A stretch of 64,000 bases of DNA from Sphingomonas alpina (GCF_014490665.1 NZ_CP061038.1:4362501-4426500), one strand, 5' to 3'. Positions 17,116 through 28,540 are shown, numbered from the stretch's first letter. Notes: generated by a model from the letters alone, not told the origin. Numbers and translations: made by a program.

Positions 17116-17133
17116 GTAATGTTATACCATTAC
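17116..17133 (-). promoter_or_regulatory. Zur-like box upstream of the truncated tonB
   Basis: GTAATGTTATACCATTAC differs from the fully symmetric GTAATGTTATAACATTAC at one base, with GTAATG and CATTAC as perfect 6-bp arms. It is the best of the three sites and is placed where a -10/-35 region would be for the gene starting at 17077. Confidence 0.5.
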
Positions 17134-17161
17134 ATCATCGTCATCAAGGAAAGGCGCCTTA

Positions 17162-18487
17162 TTACGGCGTGAGTCGTTCCACCGCGCGCGCGCGTCCGAT
17201 CAGCGGTAGCAATGCAGCCATATCCGGACCATGATCGCGCCCGGTCAGCGCCCGGCGCAGCGGCAGGAACAGCGCTTTGCCGCCCCGGCCGCTCGATGCC
17301 TTGAGCGCAGCGGTCAGCGAGTGCCAGGGGTCCGCGCCCCAGTCGAGCTCACCCGCAACTCGCGCTGCTTCAGTCAGGAAGTCGCGATCGGCATCGTCGA
17401 TCACCGACTCGACCGGCCCCTCGATCACGCCCCACCAGTCCGCCGCCTCGGCAATGACCGTCAGATTGGGACGCACCGCCTCCCATTCCGCACGCCCCAT
17501 GCCGGTCGGCAGCCGGTCGGCGACCTGATCGAAATCGAGGCTATGGATAATGCGCGTATTGACCGCCGCCAGCTCGGCATCGTCGAAACGCGCGGGCGCG
17601 CGGCCGAAGCGGGCGAAGTCGAAGCTGGCGATGAGCGGCCCGGCCTCGGCAATCGGCTCGACCGGATCGCTGGTGCCGAGCCGCGCAAGCAGCGCCCGGA
17701 TCGCCTGCGGCTCGATGCCCTGCTCGCGAAACGCCTCGACACCGAGCGACCCCAGCCGCTTCGACAATTTGCCTTCGCTGCCGACCAGCAGTGCCTCATG
17801 CGCAAAAGCCGGCGGCGTCGCACCCATCGCGGCGAACATCTGCAACTGCAGCGCGGTATTCGACACATGGTCCTCGCCGCGCACGACATGCGTGACCCCC
17901 ATATCGATATCGTCGATCGCCGACGGGAGCATATAGAGCCAAGACCCGTCGGCACGTCGGATCACCGGATCGCTCATCGTCGCTCCGTCGAAGCGCTGAT
18001 GGCCGCGAACCAGGTCGTCCCATTCGATCGGCGCGGAATGTTCGAGCCTGAAGCGCCAATGCGGACGGATTCCTTCGGCCTCAAGCGCGGCACGATCGCC
18101 GTCGCTCAGCGCCAACGCCGCACGGTCGTAAATCGGCGGCAGTCCGCGCCCGGCGGCGATCTTGCGCTTCAGGTCGAGTTCCTGCGCCGTTTCATAGGCG
18201 GGATAGATATGCCCGGCGGCGCGCAACGTCTCGAAGCGGGCCTCGTACAGGGCAAAGCGCGCCGATTGCCGCTCCTCGCCGTCGTGCGCCAGTCCGAGCC
18301 AGTCGAGATCCGTGCGGATCGCGGTGACGAACACTTCTTCGCTACGCCCTGCATCGGTATCGTCGATGCGCAGCCAGAATTGCCCGCCGGTCTTCTTGGC
18401 CCATAGCCAGTTATGCAGCGCAGTGCGGATATTGCCGACGTGCAGGGTGCCGGTCGGGCTGGGCGCGAAGCGGGTGATGACGGTCAT
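17162..18487 (-). CDS. gltX: Glutamyl-tRNA synthetase (short form)
   Basis: 441-residue class I aminoacyl-tRNA synthetase. The HIGH-type motif is in SPTGTLHVGNIRTALHNWL and the KMSKS-type motif is GKLSKRLGS; DVTHVVRGEDH-like sequence is present as MGVTHVVRGEDHVSNT. It is about 30 residues shorter than E. coli GltX. Alphaproteobacteria often carry two gltX genes, so which tRNA(s) this one charges (Glu, or Glu and Gln) is open. Confidence 0.93.
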   Translation of the reverse strand: MTVITRFAPSPTGTLHVGNIRTALHNWLWAKKTGGQFWLRIDDTDAGRSEEVFVTAIRTDLDWLGLAHDGEERQSARFALYEARFETLRAAGHIYPAYETAQELDLKRKIAAGRGLPPIYDRAALALSDGDRAALEAEGIRPHWRFRLEHSAPIEWDDLVRGHQRFDGATMSDPVIRRADGSWLYMLPSAIDDIDMGVTHVVRGEDHVSNTALQLQMFAAMGATPPAFAHEALLVGSEGKLSKRLGSLGVEAFREQGIEPQAIRALLARLGTSDPVEPIAEAGPLIASFDFARFGRAPARFDDAELAAVNTRIIHSLDFDQVADRLPTGMGRAEWEAVRPNLTVIAEAADWWGVIEGPVESVIDDADRDFLTEAARVAGELDWGADPWHSLTAALKASSGRGGKALFLPLRRALTGRDHGPDMAALLPLIGRARAVERLTP

Positions 18488-18530
18488 ATGCGTCGCACTA
18501 GGATCGATGCTCTAAGGCCGCAACCAGCGA

Positions 18531-19052
18531 TCAGCGTACGATCCCCGCCTGCGCCGAAGTCCGCAGGTCGATCAGTTGCTCCGGTGTAAGCACGCGTTTC
18601 GGGACGAACTGATAAAGCTGGTCGTTGAAGAAGAAGAGGAACGTTGCCCGCCCCTCGGCCCAGTCGTGATAATCGCCCCAGGGGATCGTGCTGGTCCCGC
18701 TGGTCGAGCTGGAAACGGTGCCGACATCGTTCCAGAGGAAGGCAAAGTCACGCGCGAGGATGCGCTGCTGGTGAAAAAGCCGCGTCGCACGGCGCGGCAG
18801 CAGCGCATAGCTTATCAGCATGAGTATCGTGATGAGGCCGATAAAGCCGCCCGTCATGCCCAGAACAAACAGCGCGCGGTACGTAAGATCGGGTTCGTCC
18901 CAGACGATGAGGGCCCCGCCGACCGTTACCAGCGCCAGCATGATCGATGCGCGGACGGCGAAGCGGCGCGCCTGCAAGGCATGCATATACCAGACGCGTG
19001 CCGCCCCGATATAATCGTCGACATCGGGTCGAAAGCTGGTCTCACCGGGCAT
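18531..19052 (-). CDS. YcxB-like membrane protein
   Basis: 173 residues with two adjacent membrane segments (about 36-50 and 62-85, FVLGMTGGFIGLITILML) followed by a PH-like domain containing IPWGDYHDWAEG and FLFFFNDQLYQFVPKRVLT, the signature of the YcxB-like family. Function unknown. It stands between prs (divergent) and gltX. Confidence 0.7.
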   Translation of the reverse strand: MPGETSFRPDVDDYIGAARVWYMHALQARRFAVRASIMLALVTVGGALIVWDEPDLTYRALFVLGMTGGFIGLITILMLISYALLPRRATRLFHQQRILARDFAFLWNDVGTVSSSTSGTSTIPWGDYHDWAEGRATFLFFFNDQLYQFVPKRVLTPEQLIDLRTSAQAGIVR

Positions 19053-19129
19053 CGTCGCACTCCTGCCTTTCGATTTCTCTAGCCCGCCTCTAAGAGACGC
19101 TCAATCGGCGAGCAAAAAGGGCGGCCCAA

Positions 19130-20065
19130 ATGAAGTTACTGACCGGCAATTCGAACCTGCCGCTGGCGCGCGATGTCGCCGCTTATCTCGAAATCGCACT
19201 GACCCAGGCGAGCGTGCGACGCTTTGCCGATGAGGAAGTGTTCGTCGAGATTCATGAGAATGTCCGCGGCGAGGACGTGTTCGTGCTGCAATCGACCGGC
19301 TATCCGGCAAACGACAATCTGATGGAGCTGCTGATCTGCATCGACGCATTGAAACGCGCCTCGGCCAAGCGCATCACTGCCGTCGTGCCCTATTTCGGCT
19401 ATGCCCGGCAGGATCGCAAACCCGGCCCACGCACCCCGATCTCGGCCAAGCTGGTCGCCAATCTGATCACCGTGGCGGGTGCCGACCGCGTGCTCTCGGT
19501 CGATCTCCATGCCGGGCAGATCCAGGGCTTTTTCGATATCCCGACCGACAATCTCTATGGTGCGCCGGTAATGTCGGCCGACATCCTGACTCGCTTCGGC
19601 GACCGCAACCTGATGGTCGTATCGCCCGACGTGGGCGGCGTGGTGCGCGCCCGCGCTCTGGCCAAGCGGCTCAACAACGCGCCGCTGGCGATCGTCGACA
19701 AGCGCCGCGAGCGCGCCGGCGAATCGGAGGTGATGAACATCATCGGTGAAGTCGAGGGCCGCTTCTGCATCCTGATCGACGACATCGTCGATTCGGCCGG
19801 CACCCTGTGCAACGCTGCCGCCGCGCTGAAGGAGGCCGGGGCCGAGGGCGTCGTCGCCTATGTCACGCACGGTGTGCTCTCGGGCGGCGCCGTAGCGCGA
19901 GTCGAAGGATCGGCGCTGGAGGAACTGGTGATCACCGATTCGATCGGCAGCCATGAGGTGATCAAGGACGCGAAGCGCATCCGCCATCTGACCATCGCCC
20001 CCTTGCTCGGCGAAGCGATCAAGCGGATCGCGGATGAGAGCTCGGTGTCGTCGCTGTTCGATTGA
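19130..20065 (+). CDS. prs: Ribose-phosphate pyrophosphokinase
   Basis: 311-residue PRPP synthase, normal length. Motifs: N-terminal [17 protein letters not shown], the ATP-binding flexible loop [35 protein letters not shown], and the ribose-5-phosphate loop [16 protein letters not shown]. Supplies PRPP to purine, pyrimidine, His and Trp synthesis. AAAAAGGG serves as ribosome site. Confidence 0.97.
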   Translation: MKLLTGNSNLPLARDVAAYLEIALTQASVRRFADEEVFVEIHENVRGEDVFVLQSTGYPANDNLMELLICIDALKRASAKRITAVVPYFGYARQDRKPGPRTPISAKLVANLITVAGADRVLSVDLHAGQIQGFFDIPTDNLYGAPVMSADILTRFGDRNLMVVSPDVGGVVRARALAKRLNNAPLAIVDKRRERAGESEVMNIIGEVEGRFCILIDDIVDSAGTLCNAAAALKEAGAEGVVAYVTHGVLSGGAVARVEGSALEELVITDSIGSHEVIKDAKRIRHLTIAPLLGEAIKRIADESSVSSLFD

Positions 20066-20081
20066 CAGGCGATACTCCCTC

Positions 20082-20165
20082 CCGTTCGTGCTGAGCTTGT
20101 CGAAGCACCATTCTCCTCGGCCCGACGGGAGAAAGACGGCCCTTCGACAAGCTCAGGGCGAACGG
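20082..20165. repeat. REP-like inverted repeat (CTTCGACAAGCTCAG family)
   Basis: Left arm 20082-20105 and right arm 20142-20165 (24 bp each) match at 22 of 24 positions when one is reversed; the core is CTTCGACAAGCTCAG. The interior also folds (TTCTCC...GGGAGAA). It fills the gap between convergent prs and the TauE gene and probably acts as a two-way 3' end. The motif is widespread in sphingomonad intergenic DNA. Confidence 0.85.
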
Positions 20166-20169
20166 AAAC

Positions 20170-20919
20170 CTATGTGAGCGCATCCCAGATGAGTTTCACC
20201 CCGACCAGCATCATCAGCACATAGATCGCGCTGTAGAAGCGGTCGGGCGCGACCCGACGCACCAGCCACACGCCGGCCAGCGTGGAGGCGATCGCCACCG
20301 GCAGCAGCAACGCCGCCGCCATGAGATTGTCGTGGCTGAACTGGCCCAGCGCCCAGTAAGCCGGCACTTTCGCCCAGTTGACCGCCGCGAAGAAGATCGC
20401 CGTCGTGCCAATCAGCACATCGCGGTCGAGCCGGCGCGGCAGCACCCAGACCTGGAATGGCGGCTGGCCGGCATGGGCGATCTGGCTGGTGAAGCCCGAG
20501 GCGACGCCGCACAGCGCCCCGACCCAGCCCGGCGAACGCGATGACGTGCGCAGCACGCCGCCGCGTTCGACCCACAAGCGGTAGCCGCCGAACAGCAGCG
20601 AGATCGCACCGACCAGCCCGAGCACCGTATCGGCCGAAACCTGTGCGGCGAACAGATAGCCAAGCCCGATGCCGATCGCCGCTCCCGGCAAGGTCCAGAC
20701 GAGGACATAGCCGTCCCAGCTTTTGCGAAAGGCCCATAAGCTCACCACATCCTGCACGATCAGGATCGGCAGCAGGATCGCCGCCGCCCGCACCGGCGAG
20801 ATCGCCAGCGCCATGATCGGCAGCGACAGGGCGCCCATTCCTGCAAACCCGCCCTTGGACAGGCCGAGCAGGATCACCGCCGGCACCGCCAGCGCGAAAA
20901 ACAATGCGCCTTCGGTCAA
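20170..20919 (-). CDS. TauE/SafE-family sulfite exporter-like protein
   Basis: 249 residues with 7-8 membrane segments and the family features: FFALAVPAVILLGLSKGGFAGMG at the start and SGFTSQIAHAGQPPFQVWVL in the middle. Transports a sulfur-containing or other anion; substrate unknown. It begins with TTG inside a 4-bp TTGA overlap with the crtZ stop, so it is coupled to that gene, a pairing with no obvious metabolic sense. Confidence 0.88.
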   Translation of the reverse strand: MTEGALFFALAVPAVILLGLSKGGFAGMGALSLPIMALAISPVRAAAILLPILIVQDVVSLWAFRKSWDGYVLVWTLPGAAIGIGLGYLFAAQVSADTVLGLVGAISLLFGGYRLWVERGGVLRTSSRSPGWVGALCGVASGFTSQIAHAGQPPFQVWVLPRRLDRDVLIGTTAIFFAAVNWAKVPAYWALGQFSHDNLMAAALLLPVAIASTLAGVWLVRRVAPDRFYSAIYVLMMLVGVKLIWDALT

Positions 20920-21437
20920 TCGATGGGCACGGCGTCCGGCCGCCCGGCAGGCGCACGAACCCCGGCATGCTGGCGGCGCTTGAGTTCAGCTTTCAATACC
21001 TCGGGCCGTGGGGCCCAGAGAAAGCCGAAGCTGACCGTGCCCGCCTTTGTCTCGACGACATGGTGCAACCGGTGCGCCTGGATGATGCGCTTCATATAGG
21101 ATGATTTGGGCAGATAGCGGGTCGCGATGCGGCGATGGACGATCACGTCGTGAAAGCCGAAATAGATTGCGCCATACCCGGCGATCCCCGCCCCGATCCA
21201 GGTGAAGCCCGGCCACCAGCCGAGTTGCACGCCGCCGAGCAGCAATATGAACGACGGGATCGCGAAGATCACCGCATAGAGATCGTTCAGTTCCCAATGG
21301 CCGGTACGCGGACGGTGATGGCTTTCGTGCAGGAACCAGCCGAACCCGTGCATCACCCAGCGGTGCGCGACATAGGCGACCAGTTCCATCGCGAGGATCG
21401 TCGCGAAAAATAGCGGCAGGCCGGTTGTCCAATGCAT
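20916..21437 (-). CDS. crtZ: Beta-carotene hydroxylase
   Basis: 173-residue membrane di-iron hydroxylase of the fatty-acid hydroxylase superfamily. All histidine clusters are present: HRWVMH, HESHH, HDVIVHRR and HRLHH. It adds 3-hydroxyl groups to beta-ionone rings, giving zeaxanthin and related yellow pigments typical of sphingomonads. The other crt genes are not in this window. Confidence 0.92.
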   Translation of the reverse strand: MHWTTGLPLFFATILAMELVAYVAHRWVMHGFGWFLHESHHRPRTGHWELNDLYAVIFAIPSFILLLGGVQLGWWPGFTWIGAGIAGYGAIYFGFHDVIVHRRIATRYLPKSSYMKRIIQAHRLHHVVETKAGTVSFGFLWAPRPEVLKAELKRRQHAGVRAPAGRPDAVPID

Positions 21438-21481
21438 GGGGCGCGATATAGCGGCGGGACTGAATGATTGCGAGGCCGCCG

Positions 21482-21796
21482 ATGCGCCGTCTATTGCCGT
21501 TCTCCATGCTGTTGCTCCCGGCGTTGCTCCTCGCCGCCTGTTCGACGCCGGAGACGCTCACCCGCGACGGCCTGATCAAGGCCGGAATTCCCAAGTCGAT
21601 CGCCGGATGCATGGCGCGCCGGATGACCGATCGCCTCTCGCTGCTGCAACTGCGTCGCCTGTCCGCGCTGGGCAAGGCGAAGCAATCCGGCGATCTCGAG
21701 CAATTCCTCCACCGGGTGCGGTCGCTGAACGATCCGGAGATTGTCCGCGTGACTACCAGTTCCGCCGGGCTTTGCGCCGTCGGCCTGGCTGACTAG
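21482..21796 (+). CDS. Small lipoprotein of unknown function
   Basis: 104 residues. Type II signal peptide MRRLLPFSMLLLPALLLAAC with lipobox LAAC at the end, then a short helical domain (CMARRMTDRLSLLQLRRLSA) with two further cysteines (in AGCMARR and SAGLCAV). Not recognised beyond this. The ATG at 21482 fits the signal peptide better than the one 18 bp upstream. Divergent from crtZ. Confidence 0.75.
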   Translation: MRRLLPFSMLLLPALLLAACSTPETLTRDGLIKAGIPKSIAGCMARRMTDRLSLLQLRRLSALGKAKQSGDLEQFLHRVRSLNDPEIVRVTTSSAGLCAVGLAD

Positions 21797-21935
21797 TCGC
21801 ATGGTGTGACGGCAGTCACCAGGTCGCTCCTTCGCCGCGCGGTGCGCGAGCTGTCAGCATCCGAAGGGGTGGATTCGCCTGACGCGCTGTGCTTAAGGCC
21901 CTGCGACATCGATTTTCTGAAGAGGCGCCCGCCCC

Positions 21936-23135
<1,200 letters not shown>

Positions 23136-23180
23136 ACCGTTTCTCCCCAGGAACGCATTCGGTCACACGGAGAAGATGCA

Positions 23181-23927
23181 ATGAAGGTGCTGGTGCCGGT
23201 CAAGCGGGTGCTTGACTACAACGTGAAGCCCCGCGTGAAAGCGGACGGGACGGGCGTCGATCTGGCGAACGTCAAGATGAGCATGAACCCGTTCGACGAG
23301 ATCGCGGTCGAGGAAGCCATCCGCCTGAAGGACAAGGGCGTCACCGAGATCGTCGTGGTGTCGATCGGCGAGCAAAAGGCGCAGGAAACGCTGCGCACCG
23401 CGCTCGCCATGGGCGCCGACCGCGCGATCCTGGTCGTCTCGGAAGAAAAGGTCGAGCCGCTCGGCGTGGCCAAGCTGCTCGCCAAGATCGTCGAGGAAGA
23501 GAAGCCCGATCTGGTGATCCTCGGCAAGCAGGCGATCGACGACGACAACAACCAGACCGGCCAGATGCTCGCCGGCCTGCTCGGCGTCGGCCAGGCGACC
23601 TTCGCCTCGAAGGTCGAGCTCGCATCGGACAGCGTCACGGTGACGCGCGAAGTCGATGGCGGTTCGGAAACCGAAAAGCTCTCGCTACCCGCGATCATCA
23701 CCACCGACCTGCGCCTCAACGAGCCGCGCTATGCGTCGCTGCCCAACATCATGAAGGCCAAGTCCAAGCCGCTCGCGCAAAAGACCCCGGCCGATTACGG
23801 CGTCGATGTCTCCCCGCGTCTGGCCACGCTGAAAGTGGTCGAGCCGGCCAAGCGCACCGCTGGCGTCAAGGTCGCCGATGTCGATGAACTGGTGGCTAAA
23901 CTCAAGGCGATGGGAGTCGCGAAATGA
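23181..23927 (+). CDS. etfB: Electron transfer flavoprotein beta subunit
   Basis: 248 residues. [20 protein letters not shown] is the typical start and [18 protein letters not shown] the signature; [19 protein letters not shown] binds AMP. With EtfA it carries electrons from acyl-CoA dehydrogenases to the quinone pool. A clear CGGAGAAG ribosome site precedes it. Confidence 0.97.
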   Translation: MKVLVPVKRVLDYNVKPRVKADGTGVDLANVKMSMNPFDEIAVEEAIRLKDKGVTEIVVVSIGEQKAQETLRTALAMGADRAILVVSEEKVEPLGVAKLLAKIVEEEKPDLVILGKQAIDDDNNQTGQMLAGLLGVGQATFASKVELASDSVTVTREVDGGSETEKLSLPAIITTDLRLNEPRYASLPNIMKAKSKPLAQKTPADYGVDVSPRLATLKVVEPAKRTAGVKVADVDELVAKLKAMGVAK

Positions 23928-24853
23928 AGACGCTCGTCTGGGTCGAACATGACGGCAAGGTCGTCAAGGATGCCACGCTCGCCGTGGTCACCGCCGCGTC
24001 GAAGCTCGGCGAAGTCCATCTGCTCGTCGCCGGTTCGGGCGTCGATGCGGTTGCCGCCGAAGCCGCCAAGATCGCCGGCGTGGGCAAGGTCCATGTCGCC
24101 GATGACGCCGCCTATGCGCATGCGCTGGCCGAGAATGTCGCGCCTCTGGTCGTCTCGCTGATGGGCGATCATGACGCGTTCCTCGTGCCCGCGACCTCGA
24201 ACGGCAAGAATATCGCGCCGCGCGTTGCCGCTTTGCTCGACGTGATGCAGATCAGCGACATCCTGTCGGTGGAGAGCGAAGATACGTTCACGCGCCCGAT
24301 CTATGCCGGCAACGCGATCGCCACCGTGCAGTCAAAGGATGCGAAGAAGGTCATTTCGGTACGCGGCACCGCGTTCGAAAAGGCCGCCACCTCGGGTGGA
24401 TCGGGCACGATCGAGAAGGTCGCATCGACCGGTGACAAGGGGCTGTCGACCTATGTCGGCTCCGAGATCGCCAAGTCGGAGCGTCCCGAACTGACCAGCG
24501 CGAAGATCATCGTGTCGGGTGGCCGTGCGCTGCAGAACTCGGAGAACTTCCATTCGATCATCGAACCGCTTGCCGACAAGCTCGGTGCCGGCGTCGGCGC
24601 TTCGCGTGCCGCGGTGGACGCGGGCTATGTCCCGAACGACTATCAGGTCGGCCAGACCGGCAAGATCGTCGCCCCCGAAGTCTATATCGCGATCGGTATC
24701 TCCGGCGCGATCCAGCATCTCGCGGGGATGAAGGATTCGAAGACGATCATCGCGATCAACAAGGACGAGGACGCGCCGATCTTCCAGGTCGCGGACATCG
24801 GCCTGGTCGGCGATCTGTTCAAGATCGTACCGGAGCTGACCGAAAAGCTCTGA
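23924..24853 (+). CDS. etfA: Electron transfer flavoprotein alpha subunit
   Basis: 309 residues. The FAD-binding C-terminal half has [56 protein letters not shown] and [20 protein letters not shown]. Overlaps etfB by 4 bp (ATGA). Probable electron acceptor for dehydrogenases such as the one at 28768. Confidence 0.97.
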   Translation: MKTLVWVEHDGKVVKDATLAVVTAASKLGEVHLLVAGSGVDAVAAEAAKIAGVGKVHVADDAAYAHALAENVAPLVVSLMGDHDAFLVPATSNGKNIAPRVAALLDVMQISDILSVESEDTFTRPIYAGNAIATVQSKDAKKVISVRGTAFEKAATSGGSGTIEKVASTGDKGLSTYVGSEIAKSERPELTSAKIIVSGGRALQNSENFHSIIEPLADKLGAGVGASRAAVDAGYVPNDYQVGQTGKIVAPEVYIAIGISGAIQHLAGMKDSKTIIAINKDEDAPIFQVADIGLVGDLFKIVPELTEKL

Positions 24854-24865
24854 TCCGTGTCAGCA

Positions 24866-25546
24866 ATGACGCTCGAACATGATGGGGCGGTGCGACAGGG
24901 TCGCGCCGCCCTTTCGATTCTGGGTGACCTTGATGCATTGGCCGATCGCCAGCCACAGGAGCGTGCTGGAATCAGGCTGCAGGGCGTCGATGCGCTTGTC
25001 CCGCTGCTGGCAAGCGATGGATCACTCGGCGCACTCGCGGCGCAAACGCTCGGTCCGGAATGCCGGCCGGTGCGCGCGATCCTGTTCGACAAGACCGAGG
25101 CGACCAATTGGGCATTGGGCTGGCATCAGGACCGCACGGTCGTGGTACGCGAGCGTCACGAGACTCCGGGGTTCGGGCCCTGGACGATCAAAGCCGGGAT
25201 GACCCATGTCGCGCCGCCGGTCGACCTGCTCGCCGGCATGGTAACGATGCGCGTACACCTCGACGACGTGCCCGACACCAATGCGCCGTTGCTGATCGCG
25301 CCGGGTTCGCATCGGCTGGGCCGGATCGCCGAGTCGGAAATCGATACGATCGTCGCACGATGCGGCACGATCGTCTGTCTCGCCGAGCGCGGCGATGTAT
25401 GGCTGTACGCGACACTGATCCTGCATGCATCGGAAGCGGCCACCAGGCCCAGACGACGCCGTGTACTGCAGATCGACTTCGCTGCGAACGACCTGCCGGG
25501 CGACCTCGAATGGCTCGGACTCCAAGCCGGCGATGCCGCGCTGTAG
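24866..25546 (+). CDS. Phytanoyl-CoA dioxygenase (PhyH)-like Fe(II)/2-oxoglutarate oxygenase
   Basis: 226 residues. The iron triad is visible: WHQDRT (His-x-Asp) and the distal His in LILHASEAA, followed by the 2-oxoglutarate-binding Arg in [10 protein letters not shown]. It lacks a signal peptide. The reaction is unknown. It starts only 12 bp after etfA (or at a GTG 3 bp after), so it is probably in the same transcript. Confidence 0.8.
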   Translation: MTLEHDGAVRQGRAALSILGDLDALADRQPQERAGIRLQGVDALVPLLASDGSLGALAAQTLGPECRPVRAILFDKTEATNWALGWHQDRTVVVRERHETPGFGPWTIKAGMTHVAPPVDLLAGMVTMRVHLDDVPDTNAPLLIAPGSHRLGRIAESEIDTIVARCGTIVCLAERGDVWLYATLILHASEAATRPRRRRVLQIDFAANDLPGDLEWLGLQAGDAAL

Positions 25547-25564
25547 CGTCGATTTCCCGTAAGC

Positions 25565-26089
25565 TCAGTTGCCGAGGTCAAGCTTCTCGAAGATGAACTC
25601 GCCGGTTGAGCAGGACACGCGGGCGACCGGTGCTGGACCCAATACGACAATAGCGTTCTTCTGCACTCCGGCGAAGGCGATGGTTGCCGAACCCGATGCA
25701 TCGACGCTGATCGTGAAGGGCATCGGCTGCAGCAATGCAGATTTGCCGATCTCGACCTCTGTTTTCTCGCCACCGATGGTGAGAATGATTGAGGCCGTCA
25801 TGGCTTGGGCATCCACGCTCGGGAAGCCAGCCAGCTGCAGCTGGATCGAATTCTTACCGTCGGCACTGCTCAATGCGACATTGCCTACGGCTCCCCATCG
25901 GGGAATTTCGATCATGTTGCGCGCCGTCAGCACACCACTGATCTTGTTCACATTACCGGATTGCGTCGTTTTCAACGCGGAGAACCGACCTCCTGTCGAA
26001 TCGCAGTCATAGTCGAGCGTCGAAGCCGCGACCGGCATGGCCGGCAATAGAAGCACCAGGGAAAGACCCGCCGCAAGATATCGGTTCAT
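25565..26089 (-). CDS. Secreted protein of unknown function
   Basis: 174 residues with a Sec signal peptide (MNRYLAAGLSLVLLLPAMPV, cleavage near AAS-TL) and a beta-rich body with two cysteines that could pair (YDCDSTGG and VSCSTGEF). I do not recognise a family. It faces the PhyH-like gene with an 18-bp gap and lies downstream of the TonB-dependent receptor. Confidence 0.65.
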   Translation of the reverse strand: MNRYLAAGLSLVLLLPAMPVAASTLDYDCDSTGGRFSALKTTQSGNVNKISGVLTARNMIEIPRWGAVGNVALSSADGKNSIQLQLAGFPSVDAQAMTASIILTIGGEKTEVEIGKSALLQPMPFTISVDASGSATIAFAGVQKNAIVVLGPAPVARVSCSTGEFIFEKLDLGN

Positions 26090-26192
26090 GAAAAGCCCCC
26101 CAATGTGCCGAATGATAGCCGATGCAAGGGGGCAGGCAAGCTATGCCAGAAACTCAATGAGCGAGGCGGAGCGCGTTCAACTGCCCCTTTTT

Positions 26193-26225
26193 GGCCGTCC
26201 TTCGTGCTGCGGCAGAAGGACGGCC
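26193..26225 (-). repeat. Perfect 10-bp inverted repeat after the TonB-dependent receptor
   Basis: GGCCGTCCTT (26193-26202) and AAGGACGGCC (26216-26225) flank 13 nt, 12 bp past the receptor stop. In transcript sense it is followed by A residues, not U, so it is a 3' hairpin without the tail of an intrinsic terminator. Confidence 0.6.
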
Positions 26226-26236
26226 ATGAGCGTCCG

Positions 26237-28540
26237 TCAGAATTTCGCCGACAATTGCACGCCGTAGAGACGCGGTTCGGCGGGGATATAGGTGGGAATG
26301 CCGAACCCGCCGCCGGTGTTGCCGGCATCGAGCAGATAATCCTTGTTGAACAGGTTGCGGGCGAAGGCGGCCAGTTCGAACCGGTCGCCACCCTCGCCGC
26401 CAAAGCCGACGCCAGCCCGCACATTGACCAGAGTCACCGGCCCCTGGGCGATCAGCGGATTGTTCGGAATCTCGAAGAAGATACGGCTGCGATAGGTGAT
26501 CGTTGGCGTAGCGAAGAGACGGAGACCATGGCCGATCGGCGTGTCGATGGTGATTCCCCCCGACGCCTGAACATCGGGCTGCAGCCGGAATTTGGCGCCG
26601 CGGAAATTGGCCGCAATGCCCGGTTTGTCGTCGATGCCGCCATCGATATAGGCGATATTGGCGAAGGCGCTCAGCCATTTTGTCGGGCGAAGATTGATTT
26701 CCGCCTCGACGCCCTTGTTGCTTGCCGTGCCGGCGCTTTGTGTCTGGGTGGTGCCGTTGGGCAGGACCACGCTGACCTGGAAATTATCATAGGTCATGTA
26801 ATAAGCACCGATCGATCCCGAGACGATGCCTGCCGATCCCTTCAGCCCGACCTCGTAATTCCAGACATTCTCCGCCGCGACCGGCGTGAAGGCGGCGACC
26901 GGCCCGGTTGCCCTCGCTGCCGCACCGAGCTGCACGGTCGCCGAGCGGCGGCCCTTCGATACGGTGGCATAGGCATTCACCTTGTCCGACAGACGGTACA
27001 GTGCGTTGAAGCGCGGCAGGACGGCGGAAAAACTGTCTTCGGTACGGAAAGTCTGGCCACCGGTATCGACCTGGCCGGGAATCAGCGACGCACCGCCAGT
27101 GATGACCGAACGCGGTACGCGCGCGAAAAAGCCCGACTGGCGCTTTTCGATCAGCAGACGCACGCCGGCGGTCAGTTCGAGCCGCGGCGTCGGGGTGAAG
27201 GTGCCATCGGCAAAGACCGAATAGCTGTCGTTGATACCTGAGTTCTGGAACACCGAGCTGTACGGAATGACCGTCGCCGCGCCCTTGGTCAGGATCGCGG
27301 TGGCCCCCGAAGCGGCAACGGTGCCGTTCGGCGCAACACAGGCGAGGCCCGGGATCAGCCGTGCCGCGCATTGCAGGAAAGTGCCTTCTTCGGCCGAGAA
27401 GGGTACGTTCTGCAGGCTGTTTTCATGGAAGAAGTTGAAGCCGAACGACCCACGAAACCGGTCGCTGGTGTAGGCGAAGCGGGTTTCATGGTTGAACTGG
27501 TCACCCTTGGCGCCTTCGGCGAATTCCAGATACCAGGCGGCCGAGCCGTCGGCGTCGAAGATTTCGAGCGAATCGAACTTGCGATAGGCATTGACCATGG
27601 TCACCGACCAGTCATCGGCAAAATTATAGCTGAGCGTCAGATTGGCGTCATAGACGTCGCGCTTCAGCCCGAGCTTCGCTGCACCAAGCGCTTGCCGCGA
27701 AAGCGGCGATCCGCCGAGATAGGCGTCGCCGAACGGATTGCCCGGCCCCGATGCGGTGGGCAGCGCGCGCGAAACGAACGCAGTCCCCGGGTTACGCTGC
27801 CGGTCATAGGTCAGGATCAGGTCGGCGGTGAGATCCTCGGTCGGGGTGAAGCGCAGCGATCCGCGCACGCCAAGCTGGTTCTGACCGTTGAGATCGTCCT
27901 GGTTGGGCGCGAGATTGTTGACATAGCCGTCGCGCTTCTTGAACGCGAAAGCCAAGCGGCCGGCGATTTTGTCCGACCCGAGGTTGATGTGGCCGGCGAG
28001 CAGGCGCTGGTCGAAATTGCCGATCCCGCCGGTCAATTCGCCCGAAAAGCCTTCCTTCGGGTGCGCCGAGATGATGCTGATCGCGCCGACCGCCGAGGCG
28101 GTGCCGAACAGGGTCGCCTGCGGCCCCTTGATCACTTCGATCCGCTCGACGTCGTAAATGTCCTGATACGACCCGCGCGAGCGCGAGATATCGACGCCGT
28201 TATAATAGAGCGTGACGCGCGCCGCCTGCTGCGCCGATCCGGAATCCGATGTGATGCCGCGAATGACGATGCCGGGATTGTTGGCGCTCTGTTCCTGGAT
28301 GTTGAGCCCCGGGATGAAAAAAGCCAGTTCGTCGAGGTCGGAAACGCCGAGCTGCTTCATCCGCTCGCCGGTCACCGCACTCAGCGTGATCGGTACGTCG
28401 ACTTCCTTTTCGCTACGCTTCTGCGCGGTCACAATGATGTCGTTCTTATCGACCTCGGCGCTGGGTTCCTGCACCTGCGCCATGGCTGGCAGCGCCGCGA
28501 CCGAGGCGAGCAGAAAGACGAGTGTGGATGTGATGCGCAT
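26237..28540 (-). CDS. TonB-dependent outer-membrane receptor
   Basis: 767 residues. Signal peptide ending PAMAQ, then a TonB box-like stretch (DIIVTAQKR, about 34-42), the plug domain (VTGERMKQLGVSDLDELAFF ... VERIEVIKGPQATLFG) and a 22-strand barrel ending with an aromatic C-terminus (LYGVQLSAKF). Of the type annotated as iron-siderophore or unknown-substrate receptors in sphingomonads; no operator or transport gene beside it defines the ligand. Confidence 0.93.
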   Translation of the reverse strand: MRITSTLVFLLASVAALPAMAQVQEPSAEVDKNDIIVTAQKRSEKEVDVPITLSAVTGERMKQLGVSDLDELAFFIPGLNIQEQSANNPGIVIRGITSDSGSAQQAARVTLYYNGVDISRSRGSYQDIYDVERIEVIKGPQATLFGTASAVGAISIISAHPKEGFSGELTGGIGNFDQRLLAGHINLGSDKIAGRLAFAFKKRDGYVNNLAPNQDDLNGQNQLGVRGSLRFTPTEDLTADLILTYDRQRNPGTAFVSRALPTASGPGNPFGDAYLGGSPLSRQALGAAKLGLKRDVYDANLTLSYNFADDWSVTMVNAYRKFDSLEIFDADGSAAWYLEFAEGAKGDQFNHETRFAYTSDRFRGSFGFNFFHENSLQNVPFSAEEGTFLQCAARLIPGLACVAPNGTVAASGATAILTKGAATVIPYSSVFQNSGINDSYSVFADGTFTPTPRLELTAGVRLLIEKRQSGFFARVPRSVITGGASLIPGQVDTGGQTFRTEDSFSAVLPRFNALYRLSDKVNAYATVSKGRRSATVQLGAAARATGPVAAFTPVAAENVWNYEVGLKGSAGIVSGSIGAYYMTYDNFQVSVVLPNGTTQTQSAGTASNKGVEAEINLRPTKWLSAFANIAYIDGGIDDKPGIAANFRGAKFRLQPDVQASGGITIDTPIGHGLRLFATPTITYRSRIFFEIPNNPLIAQGPVTLVNVRAGVGFGGEGGDRFELAAFARNLFNKDYLLDAGNTGGGFGIPTYIPAEPRLYGVQLSAKF

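Noticed and set aside
26193..26225. Intrinsic terminator after the TonB-dependent receptor
   Set aside because: The stem is perfect but the transcript continues with A, not U, so it was listed as an inverted repeat only.
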